A stretch of 64,000 nucleotides of DNA, from assembly GCA_964247055.1 (NCBI GenBank), contig OZ176053.1, positions 11,532,001 through 11,596,000 on the forward strand. The letters run 5' to 3'. The DNA is from Paragordius varius. Lineage: Eukaryota; Nematomorpha. Positions 11,431 through 22,545 of this stretch are shown piece after piece. A model generated the notes under the pieces. The model searched no databases. It saw nothing but the letters and a program-made list of their open reading frames with translations, and was not told the origin of the DNA. A program made the translations under genes and the position numbers. Numbering within the stretch: the stretch's first letter is position 1; each line of letters starts with the position of its first letter.

Positions 11431-14219
11431 TAAATTAATATACAGTTTTCAAATTTTAAAAAATATAAAAAAAAATCAGATTAATTTACATAACCTCAAT
11501 CAAATTAATTTTTTTGTGAATCTTACAACATATTTTTAATTTAATATAAAACTCGATTTTTTGTCATATGTCGAAACCGTTTATGAAACCCCAATTATTT
11601 TTAATTTTGACATAAATTAATTAATTTTTAAAGGCAATATCGGTTTTTTCCATTATTGTTTTTCTTAATTCAATTTTTAGCGACAATTAGCTTATAATAG
11701 ACATTTGTAATTTGGAATTGAAGTTTTTGTGGCTATTTATTTATCAATATCCAAAAACGCTTTCTATTATATCAGAGAAAAAAACGGAACCGGGGCCAAA
11801 TAAAAAGGGGGTTAAAACAAAATTAAAAAAGGTGTCGATTCACTTGATCTTAATCTAATGAGGCTATCTATCTAACATTTTACGATCAAATTTAGGCTAT
11901 AAATATTTTTAACACTAACCGAAAAAATATGGTAATATGCAATTATATCAATTAATCTTTATATTTTTAGCATACTTCGCCCCATAGTCAACAAAATTTT
12001 TATAAACTTTTCATTCATTGCTACTAGGTATTAGTAAATAGACTCCATTATATTCAAACACATTTACTTTTTATTCGCTTGGTGGTGAAGAGGATTATCT
12101 ACTTATTATTTATCAAAAACCTTAGAAATTAAATTATATATTAAGCTAATAATATATTTTGTCATTTTATGATTTTTATTACTGGTTGTTTACATAAGGA
12201 TTACATACATATATTATTATCTTAATAGAAATAATTTTATATTAGTGTCATCAGATATACTTTGAATATTAATGCACGATCAAAAATCTTCACTTCACTA
12301 CGTACGTATATAAGATGATGACAAAAGAATTTGTGTTTTATAAATTAACTAAACCCCTCTTTATGAATATTTATGTCCAATATTTATTTATAATAAAATA
12401 AAATTTTAGTCTTCTTATTGTCATGTTAATTTACTATACATATATAAACTTTTACGGAAAAAAGGAGTCAGTAATGTGATTGGTAATACTCTATAAGTTA
12501 GCTACATTAATAATAAAGTGTGATGGATGAAATTTTGGTTTATTTATATACTTTTGATTTTATACTCCTCACAACAGAGAGCTTGTCATCTTGGTAAATT
12601 TATAAGCACCAAATTATATAAATTCAATATCATAAAATATTAGTAAATTTAACAAATATTTGGCATATAAATATATATATATAACATATTTCTGTCCTAT
12701 CGTGCTAAAAATGTATAAATAAAATAATTTGATTAAAATCGAAACTGATAAGTAAGTAGTATTTCCAAAGCATTCATAATAATAATAATCATTGGAGGAA
12801 TACATGGATGAGAATTAATCCTCTTATTTACTGTGCTGGGAAAGTCTTTTTACTCATTTACGCTTAAATAATTTTATTTTGGAGGATTTTACAAAAAATA
12901 CATTATCGTCGATTAAATTTTATAAATTTATTCAACAATAAATATATTTTTATTAAATTTAATTGTCATAATACTCATCATAAAATTAAAACATTATCAT
13001 AATTTAGAAAATAGTATTGAAAAGTTCTAACATGTCTCTACATTTCTCCAGCCAATGTGCTTTTTTATGTCCCAAATAAATAAATTTTTACAATGATTTT
13101 TATTTATATTTTACTTTTTTTCTGTTATCAATGTATTAGATGTTTGGTTTTTTATTAATTTTAATAAATTGAAACTAACTGGATTATTTCCCAATAGGCC
13201 TATTAATTAGACTGTTGAATTTGACATGTCGAATTTATTTTATATTGTTATTAGTATGTGTATTAATATTTTGGAATAATTGATGGTTCAACTTTAATTA
13301 AAAAATATTTATTATTTTATTTTTTTGATTGTTTTGTTCAAGCAGGTAATTAACATTTTTTAGCAAACTTTGAAATACCTCTAAGCCGGGTAATTTGAAC
13401 AAATAAATCAAATAAATGGCAACAGCAGATATGTTAAACCACAAAAGTTAAAATTGTTTCAGGGAAGTCACCCCTTAGAAGATACAAAATTTTATATTGT
13501 GCTATTAGTCTATTAAAAAGGGACCTTAAGAAGTACTTATTTTATGTGGACTGAAAAATACATTGTTAAATAGCAAGGCGCATAAATAAATCTTTTAATG
13601 CAATATAAGTCATCTATAATAATAAAACAATATTTTAATTAATAGTCATAAGAAAGAGTTATAGCTCTTTCTTTAATAATATACTTAACTAATGAAAATT
13701 ATAATTTTTGATTATAAAACATATTATATATTGTCTGATGCTCAAAATATTAATAAAAGTGAAAAAAATAAAATTTTAATGTGATCCATATCGAATATCA
13801 GACGTATTGGTTAACTGGCTTTCTGCTATGGGGGTAAATATTATTTTAACTTAAACTCAAAAAATTAAGAGACAATATGTGGAAATTAATTTTTTTTATA
13901 CAGTTAAAAATGTTTTTATGTTTGTGTTTTATAGACAACCTATGATTTTAATAAGTAAAATTTATTGTGTAAATCGAGAGTACTATTTTTATACAAATAA
14001 GTTTTTTGAATATTTTATTAACAAATAATCATTACTGTGTTATAACAAAATATAGCACTCCAAGCGCGGGTTAACCCTGATTACATTAAAATCAAATCAT
14101 ACATTAAAATTTTGCATCGAATAAAAATTCTAAAATACCCTAATTTATCTGACAAGAACTGAAGCCATTCCAATTAAAGTTCCTATAACTAGAATTCCAA
14201 AATTATGAACCCTATAATA
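11431..14219. other. Intergenic, no gene seen
   Basis: About 2.8 kb of AT-rich sequence. Short ORFs such as 12614-12805 are Y/I/L/N-rich frame shadows. I see no RNA gene or transposon terminus. Confidence 0.55.
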
Positions 14220-14492
14220 CAGTAAAACTGAAATTATACGGACAAAATGTAATAAATTATGAAGACAATTTTTTTTTAAAGGTAGCCATACTTTTCTAAA
14301 CCATAAGTTTTCCTTTATAAAATTTAATTACAATTTAAAATGCATAATTGATTGTGTTTTCATTTACATTTTTATTTAACTTAAAATATGAGCCCCATTT
14401 AAAAATCAAGTTCTAAAGAGCACAATAGTTTTTTTAAAAAATATTTGTCTTAATATTTTTATGTTTTGTCCGTATGATCCCAATTTTTACAG
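14220..14492. mobile_element. TA-flanked MITE ('ACAGTA' family), copy 1
   Basis: It is a 273-bp non-coding element flanked by TA at 14218-14219 and 14493-14494. The left end 'cagtaaaactgaaattatac' and right end (opposite strand) 'ctgtaaaaattgggatcata' both run into 'cggacaaaa'. This is the structure of a Tc1/mariner-type MITE. Confidence 0.85.
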
Positions 14493-14531
14493 TAGTTTTG
14501 AAAGAACAAAGTATATCATGTAAACCATTGG

Positions 14532-14577
<46 letters not shown>

Positions 14578-15769
14578 TTAGCAATATTTCTTAATTTAAT
14601 TATAATTTTAAACACGATTGTGTCACATAGAAGTTTAAGTTGGACCTATGCAAAATACATGGTATGGCATACATCCACCCGAAGAAAATCGCACCTATGA
14701 TACAGACACCTCCAGACATTAAGGTGTGAAAATGTATTTAGTTTTTTTTCTTTTCTTACTTTTTAGAGAAAGTGGTTCACACAATAAGTGATAAATTAAT
14801 TAATTTATTATAAATGAATATAAAATGATATTTTTATTATATAATTATAAAAATGAATGGTAAAACAAAAACACTGTTTATACAAATGGTATTTTTAGAG
14901 CAGTTTTACGTATTTAAATCAAATGATTTAATTTGGACATAAAAATATCCAAATGCTTTAAAATTTTATAGTTTAGAAAAATAATATACAGCTAATTAGT
15001 ATATTTTTACATTTATCAAAATAGGGTATAATAAATCGGTAGTTAATTTTTTTATGGGGTTCAAAATATATTTTTTTAAACGATCATATTATATTAGATT
15101 ATTAAAGAATATGCAAAATCATCTTACTTTTTAATAACACAAATTCTTTAATTTATAATAATTATATTATCATTAATATTGGTTTATGACACAGCAATAC
15201 ATATAAATTGATAACATAGAATTTTTATTATTATTATATCTCCAAAATGCTTAAATTTCTCTCTAAATGGAAAAATATTCGAAAACCTATTAAACAAATG
15301 AGGATGTATGGTATTTAAGTTTTTTATGATTATTTATTAGATATGCCACCCGAAATTTTATTTATTTATTTCTTTGTGCTATGATATGAAGGAAAACTCT
15401 AAAACCATGGAAAAATAATTAAAGGGCGATGATACATCATAGGGACATTTTACACTTTAATTTTATTTATATACTATATAAAAATCTGTTGTAAAGAAAT
15501 TATTTATGAGTTTCAAGTAATTGGTTATTTCAAATTTAGCCGTAAAATCAAAGAAAAATCGTTTATTATTGAATATTTTTATCAGGATATTGATTTTCCT
15601 ATTTAATTTCCTATTCGTTTTCTATTTTATTGGGAATACTTTCGTCAAAATTGTCATTATTGCTGATTATTTACATCGGATATTAATCCACAAAATTTAT
15701 TGTTTCCAAATGTACCCACCCAATTAGGTATAATTTCGATTGAAACGCTCTGACATTGTATTGTATACA

Positions 15770-15800
<31 letters not shown>

Positions 15801-15906
15801 GGGTATGGCGGGAAAGGTATGAAGTACGTATCATGTTTTATCATAGTCACTCTTTATAAATTTATTAACATAGATAGTTCTGCCACAGAAAACTACCCCA
15901 AATATA
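14493..15906. other. Intergenic with TA runs
   Basis: AT-rich. TA microsatellites lie at about 14537-14579 and 15773-15800. ORFs at 15521-15727 and 15756-15974 are low-complexity; the second starts in the microsatellite and runs through the next MITE. Confidence 0.6.
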
Positions 15907-16148
15907 CAGTAAAAATTGAAATTATACGGATAAAACGTAGAAATGTAATATCAAATACTACCCTACTTTTGTGAACCTTAATTTTTTATATATTAATCAC
16001 ATTTAATTACGATTTAAAATGCAGAATTAATAGGGCACCAATAATGAGTTATATTTAAAGAAAATTATAAATAGTACAGCCGCCTTAAAAAAATATTTAT
16101 CTTTATATTTTTACGTTTTGTCCGTATAATTTCCATCCGTATTTACTG
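15907..16148. mobile_element. TA-flanked MITE ('ACAGTA' family), copy 2
   Basis: It is 242 bp, flanked by TA (15905-15906 and 16149-16150). The left end 'cagtaaaaattgaaattata' and right end 'tttactg' on the + strand are preceded by 'ttttgtccgtataatttcc'. It is the same family as 14220-14492, with matching internal blocks ('aatttaattacaatttaaaatgc'-like). Confidence 0.85.
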
Positions 16149-16312
16149 TAATAATTTATAATGCATATAAAGTATTCAATAATACAACCATATGTAATAA
16201 AATTGTAATAATCATTTATTGAGATATTTGAAAAAATAAATTTGATTATATAAGATTTGTTTTAATTTTATTGGATTTATCATAAACGTTTTTTTGTAAT
16301 AACACATACACA

Positions 16313-17359
16313 CACTATGTGCAAAATTTTCAACAAAATAATTTTTTTTCATGAGATAGGTTATGACCAGTTTAATCATTTGCCGTAAAAATTCTTATTT
16401 GTTCACGACCTAGTTTTTAAAACTTTGAGAGAAAATAGAAATCGGGCTATAAGGTAAAATTAAGGATAATTCAGATAAATCAACTAATCATAAAAGTTGA
16501 GATATTATGGTTTATTATCATTTTAGAGAAATTTACAAAATCATATAGTTAGGGTTTCTAAAATATTTTATAAAATGACGTTTTTCTTTTAACATACTTA
16601 AAAATACATTAAAATATTCAAATATTTACTAGCTAAACTCACTATTGAAATATAACATTTATATTTTATTCAGTAAAAACTTATATATCAAAATAAAACA
16701 AAAAAATATTGTTTTAATTTTTCATTTTTTCATCTGAATATGAGTGTATAAAAAATTAATACTGTTTTTTTTTGGATTTTTACATGAGTGGGAATTATAA
16801 AGTATATAATTTATGCCAAATAAGATTAAAAAGTAGTGGAATATCAACCAACAATCCGTACGAATCCCAATAAAAATATTAATTTGTGTTAAAACAAACT
16901 TATTACAGGGATTTATAAAATTGGTTGAAATTCCACTATTTTTAATACTATTTTGTATAATATAACTTTATAATTCCCACTCCTGTAAGATTCCAAAATA
17001 AAACACTAAAAATTCAAACCAGATGACAAAAAATGAAAATAAAACAGTTTTAGATTTATTTGATATATAAGTTTACTGAATAATATATGAATGAGTTAAG
17101 ATTTTAATAGCGAGTTTAGCTAGTAAGTAATTAAAAAAATTATTTTAATATAGTTACATTTTTTTGTAAGTTTGTTAAAAAAACGGCATCTTTTAAACTC
17201 AGATTCTATAGAAACCCTAATATTATTTCAGGCTATTTATATATTAGAATTATCTCCTAAAATCATATTAACCATAATATCTCATGTTATAAATTTCTTT
17301 AGGCATATCTCATGAAAAAAAATTGTTAAAAAATTTAACCCTCTTTTTTGCACACAGTG
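16313..17359. mobile_element. 1.05-kb palindromic (foldback) element
   Basis: The two arms, ~16313-16860 and ~16900-17359, are inverted copies of each other. The outer ends are 'cactatgtgcaaaa' and (other strand) 'cactgtgtgcaaaa'. Further matched blocks are 'catgagataggttatgacc' / 'ggcatatctcatg', 'gagtgggaattataaagt' / 'actttataattcccactc' and 'agtggaatatcaaccaa' / 'ttggttgaaattccact'. It has no ORF of interest. A solo arm of the same family is at 22025-22345. The transposon class is unknown. Confidence 0.8.
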
Positions 17360-18780
17360 CACAAAGGCATAGCTTTAAAAAATATCAAATTCGTGATTAG
17401 CACCATCATAACGGGTAATTTTTATATATTATTAAAACTTTTTAAATACCTATTTAATAAATTAGAATTCGGCATCCCTTCAACTATAGCGCTTGGTGTA
17501 ACTTCCCCCCTAATTACGCCTCTGTTCTTATGACCCATTTGTAAAACGTGGGTTCAGATAGTTAATTATGAGCCTCCCCCCATAATGAAATTTTCAAGAT
17601 TATAATTATCATTATTATGAACTGAAAAGTAGGAGATGATAAATATGGATTATATTAAGTGTATTCCATCGTTTTTGTATGGCTTCACATGGATCATTTA
17701 ACATTTATTATCCGAATCCGACATTATTATTATCGTATCCTTAACATAGCCCAACGATTGTCTTAAACCGATTATAAAAAATAATTTTTACACTTTTCTA
17801 CTCAAATAATTTTATAAATTTGATGACGGTTTACGGCATTATTGCTCTTCGTCTGATAATTAATTTAAAAAGTTTCAAGATGTTTTAGTAGTTAAAACTA
17901 CGAATTTGAAATAAATTATTTTAAATTTGAATGGCAAAAATCCCAACAGTGTGCATTATTTCAATAATGATTAAATATTTATGATTTTGTTTAACATTAA
18001 GGAAATCCATTCTTAAAATACAATCATATCATTATAATTACTCTTAAGTTAGTTAGTTAGTTCGTTAGCTATTAACCCCAATATATTCTATATATTTCCC
18101 ATTATTCTTATTGTTATCATTCTTGCATTAATTTTTTGCATATCTTTTCACTTGTTGGAATATAAAAATTGATTACATTGTAAGTGATATTAATCAATAT
18201 TTTAGGGATATATCTCTATTTTTATTAAAATAAATAAATTTCAACAGCTCGTAAAACAATATTATATTATATTCTATTATATAAAACATTTTAACCATTT
18301 GTTAATTAAGCAAAATAAATATGCATGAAAAATCATAAGATAAAAATAGTTATGATTTTTGTAGTAAATTAATAAATTATAGTTGTGTAAAAATATTTTT
18401 TGGGGTAGAAATTGCAAATATAAATATTAATTAAATTTTAATACAAATATATAAATATTGTTAAATATTCATTAACGTATAATTACTTTAAATTAAATAC
18501 ATATAGCAGTCAAGCACAAAAGGAAGCCCCTTATCTGGACAATCCTTGAGTTTTCTTATACCTTTTCAAAAATTCAAAGCTATCTGGAATACATATATCT
18601 AATATCTCATAAAAATGATAATATAATTATAACTAACACACACATATAACGAATGAATAGTGTACATGAATATAAAATGTCCTAAACTTACATTGCACGA
18701 AAGTAGAGATATTTTACATCATGATAGTTAAAAATTAAAGCAGGAATCTTTTCTATAAATATTGTCACATATACATGCGA
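17360..18780. other. Intergenic, upstream of the receptor gene
   Basis: AT-rich. The short ORF at 17348-17533 overlaps the end of the palindromic element and is not supported as a gene. No regulatory site can be named with confidence. Confidence 0.5.
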
Positions 18781-19011
18781 CCACGGATTATAAAAAACGA
18801 CGTATTCCAACGCAACGCATATGATATTCATTAGAAAACGAAACGGAACGAAACGAAATAAAACTAAACTTTAATTAATTTTTTATTATCATTTTGTTCG
18901 TGTACATTATATATATACATACGCTTATACATATATCCTAGTCATTTTAAAATCTACTTAAACCGCAGGTTAGCGCCATTCTGGATTTCAGGATTATATA
19001 ATATAATTTTA
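18781..19011 (+). promoter_or_regulatory. 5' flank / probable 5' UTR of the receptor gene
   Basis: There is a slightly GC-richer stretch with a purine-rich 'cgaaacggaacgaaacgaaa' at ~18838-18857. An acceptor-like 'ctggatttcag' ends 22 bp before the receptor ATG, so an upstream non-coding exon is possible. No TATA or initiator can be assigned reliably. Confidence 0.3.
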
Positions 19012-21339
19012 ATGTGCATAACAACCAATACCATTTTCATATATCTATCTTTGATATTCTATGTATGTATGGGTACGTTTGGGCAATCATTAACCTCCCT
19101 TTCAATTCAAAAACTCGTACGCAAGAGGGATGTATTCCCCGAGAGTTCTGTACAATCATCAACTAACGTAGCTATCACCCCATTTACAAATAGCACTGAA
19201 AATGAAGAAAAAAGATTGTTGGAAGAATTGCTCCCTAAATTTAGTGTGTTCCGATTCCAAAAACAGCTTAAAATCGTGCTAATATGTGTCTATTGCACAG
19301 TTAGCTTGATTGGAGCACTGGGAAACGCCTTAGTACTCACAGCACTGCTAAGAAATAAAAAAATGCGTAAATCCCCCCGAAATGCATACATTGGTAATCT
19401 AGCCATTTCCGATTTAATCCTTTGCCTATTTACGAGTCCATTTACATTGTCAAGCTTGATTCGCAAAGATTGGACATTGGGATGGTTTATGTGCAAGCTT
19501 GTGTCGTCCCTTCAAGCGACAAATGTTTTCATATCAACCATGAGTATTACAGCTATTGCTGTGGATAGACATCAAGTTATCTTATATCCTACGGCCCATT
19601 TAACACAAAACCCAGGCCGTAAATCGGTGACGTCAGTTAATTACAGAAACGGTTCTATGTTACCATCCTCTAATTCTATCACACCCTCAAATAATAATGT
19701 GTTGGGTAAAAAGGAATCTACGATTAGTTTAATTCGACAAAAAAGACGATTTTCCTCATTCGCCAAGCGTGAAAGTTCCGGTATTTATTGTAACGAAAAT
19801 CCTAATCAATCCTTAATCTATTCCCATGGGAGTAATATGGGAAAAAAGTCATCTATTCCTATTCTTCTCAATAATCTGGTCAGATCACTCAGTTCTAGAT
19901 GTAAATCAAAGCAACTTGATCTCAGTGTTAATAATAATCATTTAACTGAACAAATAAAACAGGATCCCAACCCTAATCATTATCGATTAAGTAATTTAAA
20001 TTTTTTGCCCAATATTATTAGTAAACCTACGAATGTCACACGAGGACTATGCTTTATCTGGTTGGCATCTATCATTATGGCAGCTCCTTTATTCATATTC
20101 CATTCTATGGTACAAGTTCCCATATTCGGGTTTCAAATCTGTTTTGAAAATTGGCCAAGAGGACCAACCGGTCGCATCACATACTCTATATGTTCTATTT
20201 TATTTCAATATGTCTTACCTATTATTGTGGTGTCAGTTTCATATGTTCGTATAGCAAGAAAATTACAGAAGCAAGAAAAATCAAAGGCTCATCCTTTGAA
20301 CACAAAGGCACAAAACCAAACAACAACAAAATATGGATCGCTGACTCCTTTCCTAAGTATGTTAAATAGCTGGATACAAAATTTCGTATTATTTAGGCAT
20401 AAAAGGAAGCCCATTGGTGTACAAAATGATTCCAAAAATTTATTCCAAAACTGTAGTAATACTTATAAATTTACCAGGGATTCACGTGTATCAGATCAAG
20501 ATGAAACAACGATAGAGCTTATCCCGCAAGATTCTACAACTGCAAATAGGTTGGATTTGCCTAATCTCATATTACCTAAAGAGGAACCATATCAAGTTAG
20601 TCATAAAACTAAACCGTTAAGAAGTATCCCTATATACATTACTGTGCACCAGGAAGAAAATAGTCCACCTTCAAATACTTTAAAAACTATCCCATCTCCT
20701 ATTAGGAGGAATAGCATAAGCAATACGGCTTTAAATTTCAATCGTCATAATAATAATAATAATAATACCAGTATATTTAGTGAAAATAGTAATAATCCTA
20801 CATTAATCCATCCTTTTACAGTAATCTCTGGTGGAGGTGGTAGAAGCAAGTCTATTAATGTTACAACGCAATCTAAAATCCAAAACAACATTACTAAAAC
20901 CCCATGTAAACTTGATAAAGATAATCTTAAAATCCTTGATAATAGCGGCGGTACATATTTAAAAGACCCGCTACAGGGTGGTAACATCCCCAAAAAAACA
21001 GATGCGGAACAAAAAAAGCTACAAGCAATTCATAAAAAACGGAAACGCACCAACTTTTTATTGGTTAGTATAGCTTTGGTGTTTGGGATAAGTTGGCTAC
21101 CCCTAAATTTATTTAACATCTTTTCTGACATTGAAATCGTAGCATCTTCCAAACTGTTTAGTCGGCTTGATTTACCCCTCATATATGCGTGCTGTCACTT
21201 GTTTGGTATGAGTTCGGCTTGTACCAATCCCATTTTATATGGCTGGTTAAATGACAATTTCCGTAAAGAATTTCAATCATTGTTTTCATTCCTTAGGTGG
21301 AACAAACATAAAAACGGGAAAAACCGTCGGTCTAATTGA
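19012..21339 (+). CDS. NPFR: Neuropeptide F/Y-type receptor (rhodopsin-family GPCR)
   Basis: This is a 775-residue, intronless class A GPCR, expected to bind neuropeptide F at the plasma membrane and signal through G proteins. Seen: TM1 ~86-112 (GN at 104-105), TM2 ~126-150 (NLAISDL, Asp134), TM3 ~160-184 (Cys161), DRH at 185-187 followed by QVILYP, TM4 ~344-366 (Trp350), Cys377 in ECL2, TM5 ~391-414 (Pro403), TM6 ~679-703 (ISWLPLN), TM7 ~721-744 (NPILY 739-743), helix 8 'NDNFRKEF', and an N-glycosylation site at Asn60. The TM6-helix 8 segment ('GMSSACTNPILYGWLNDNF') is very close to insect NPFR. Oddities: ICL2 has ~150 residues (188-343) instead of ~20, ICL3 has ~265 residues with an N run, the DRY tyrosine is His187, and the C-tail is only ~20 residues without a palmitoylation Cys. 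The first Met gives a plausible hydrophobic leader (residues 8-25). Assignment as NPF/NPY-like is firm; the exact ligand is inferred. Confidence 0.92.
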   Translation: MCITTNTIFIYLSLIFYVCMGTFGQSLTSLSIQKLVRKRDVFPESSVQSSTNVAITPFTNSTENEEKRLLEELLPKFSVFRFQKQLKIVLICVYCTVSLIGALGNALVLTALLRNKKMRKSPRNAYIGNLAISDLILCLFTSPFTLSSLIRKDWTLGWFMCKLVSSLQATNVFISTMSITAIAVDRHQVILYPTAHLTQNPGRKSVTSVNYRNGSMLPSSNSITPSNNNVLGKKESTISLIRQKRRFSSFAKRESSGIYCNENPNQSLIYSHGSNMGKKSSIPILLNNLVRSLSSRCKSKQLDLSVNNNHLTEQIKQDPNPNHYRLSNLNFLPNIISKPTNVTRGLCFIWLASIIMAAPLFIFHSMVQVPIFGFQICFENWPRGPTGRITYSICSILFQYVLPIIVVSVSYVRIARKLQKQEKSKAHPLNTKAQNQTTTKYGSLTPFLSMLNSWIQNFVLFRHKRKPIGVQNDSKNLFQNCSNTYKFTRDSRVSDQDETTIELIPQDSTTANRLDLPNLILPKEEPYQVSHKTKPLRSIPIYITVHQEENSPPSNTLKTIPSPIRRNSISNTALNFNRHNNNNNNTSIFSENSNNPTLIHPFTVISGGGGRSKSINVTTQSKIQNNITKTPCKLDKDNLKILDNSGGTYLKDPLQGGNIPKKTDAEQKKLQAIHKKRKRTNFLLVSIALVFGISWLPLNLFNIFSDIEIVASSKLFSRLDLPLIYACCHLFGMSSACTNPILYGWLNDNFRKEFQSLFSFLRWNKHKNGKNRRSN

Positions 21340-21374
21340 CCTTAATAACGCCTTTAATGATTGGCTAACATGAA

Positions 21375-21380
21375 AATAAA
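21375..21380 (+). terminator. Candidate poly(A) signal of the receptor gene
   Basis: AATAAA lies 35 bases after the stop codon. It would give a very short 3' UTR; another AATAAA-like site near 21677 is an alternative. Confidence 0.4.
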
Positions 21381-22024
21381 ATGGTTTATATTGTATAAAA
21401 ATTTTATAAATATATATATAGAGTTCACATGTATATTAAAATAAGATTGATCATCAATTCTAATTTACACAATATTTTGTGATTGGGTTATTTCAGCTTA
21501 AGCATACAAATTTATAAAATATTTAAAATGCAAAATTTTGAAAAAGCATTTCTTGTCATATACTTTACGCATGAAAGGTCCTATTGTTAAACCAAAATTT
21601 AAAAACTTTAGTATTTCAGTGTGATATACATTATGATTTCATGAATTTTATATTATATAATTGATGAAAACCAAAAATAAATGTTTAAAAATAGCGCTTA
21701 TATAAATTACTAAGAGATAATTTATTATTATATACATCTTAGTGCCAGTTTGTTGATAATATTAGATATTTAGTATAGCTCTTATCGTACAGATTTAAAG
21801 CGAATAACAACCTTAGGCATGAAAATATAGTACTTTATTAAATTTAGTTTGATTCAAAACCATACCTTAAAAACTTTCATGTTTACAAAAAGAAGTTTAA
21901 TATTTATTACAGATAACCAGTCCTCGGTCATGCATTACTTGATATTCAACATTCTTAAATGTGTATGATCTCATAAAATTATAAAAATACAGCTTGTTGA
22001 AATTGTATTATCTAACTTTATTAA
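21381..22024. other. Intergenic, downstream of the receptor gene
   Basis: AT-rich, with no gene seen. It may include the receptor 3' UTR. Confidence 0.5.
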
Positions 22025-22345
22025 CACTGTGTACAAAAAAATTTTATAATTTTTTAACAAAAACTTTTTTTTCATGAGATGGCTTATGACCAGTGAATTC
22101 ATTTACCGCAAAAATTTTAATTTGCTGACGATCTAGTTTTTGATTTATTAAGAGAAAATCGAAATCGGGCAAAAAGTGAAAATTAAGGATAATTAAGGTT
22201 AATTCAAAAAATAATGTTAAAGGTTTAGATATTATAGTTTATTATTTTATAAGTTTCAAAATATAAATAGCCTAATAAATAGGGTTTCCAATTTTAGGCC
22301 AAAAGATGGCGTTTTTAACACACTTAAAAGTCAAAAAAAAATTGT
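22025..22345 (+). repeat. Solo arm of the 16.3-17.4 kb palindromic family
   Basis: It begins 'cactgtgtacaaaa' and then follows 16313-16620 block by block: 'catgagatggcttatgacc', 'gcaaaaattttaatttgctg', 'gagaaaatcgaaatcgggc', 'aattaaggataatt', 'agggtttc'. Only one arm is present here. Confidence 0.75.
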
Positions 22346-22356
22346 TAAAAACAATT

Positions 22357-22545
22357 ATAAGGTAATAATTTTGTTTTATTGGATTAAATACTTTGCAAAA
22401 AAGTGGTAAAGTATTTAATAATTAAAGAAAATTAGGCCAAAAAAACAATTGAAATGTTCAAGGACCAACTTGAAGTGTTTAACTAACTTGAACTGTTCAA
22501 GATTTGAAATGTTCAAGGAACTTAAAGCACAAAGTATACATTATA
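22357..22545 (+). repeat. Partial MITE, right half of the 36.66-37.2 kb element
   Basis: It shares 'aataattttgttttattgga'-like sequence, 'aaaaaagtgg', 'taaagaaaattagg', 'gttcaaggaccaacttgaag' and 'gttcaagga' with the right half of 36662-37205. The outermost end is diverged. Confidence 0.65.

Noticed and set aside
15756-15974. 72-residue ORF beginning in an IYIYIY run
   Set aside because: It translates a TA microsatellite and then runs into a MITE.
19618-20025. ICL2 region of the receptor as an unspliced intron
   Set aside because: gt and ag words exist, but ~400 bp without a stop in AT-rich DNA and coding-like, polar composition favour real coding sequence. RNA data could still overturn this.
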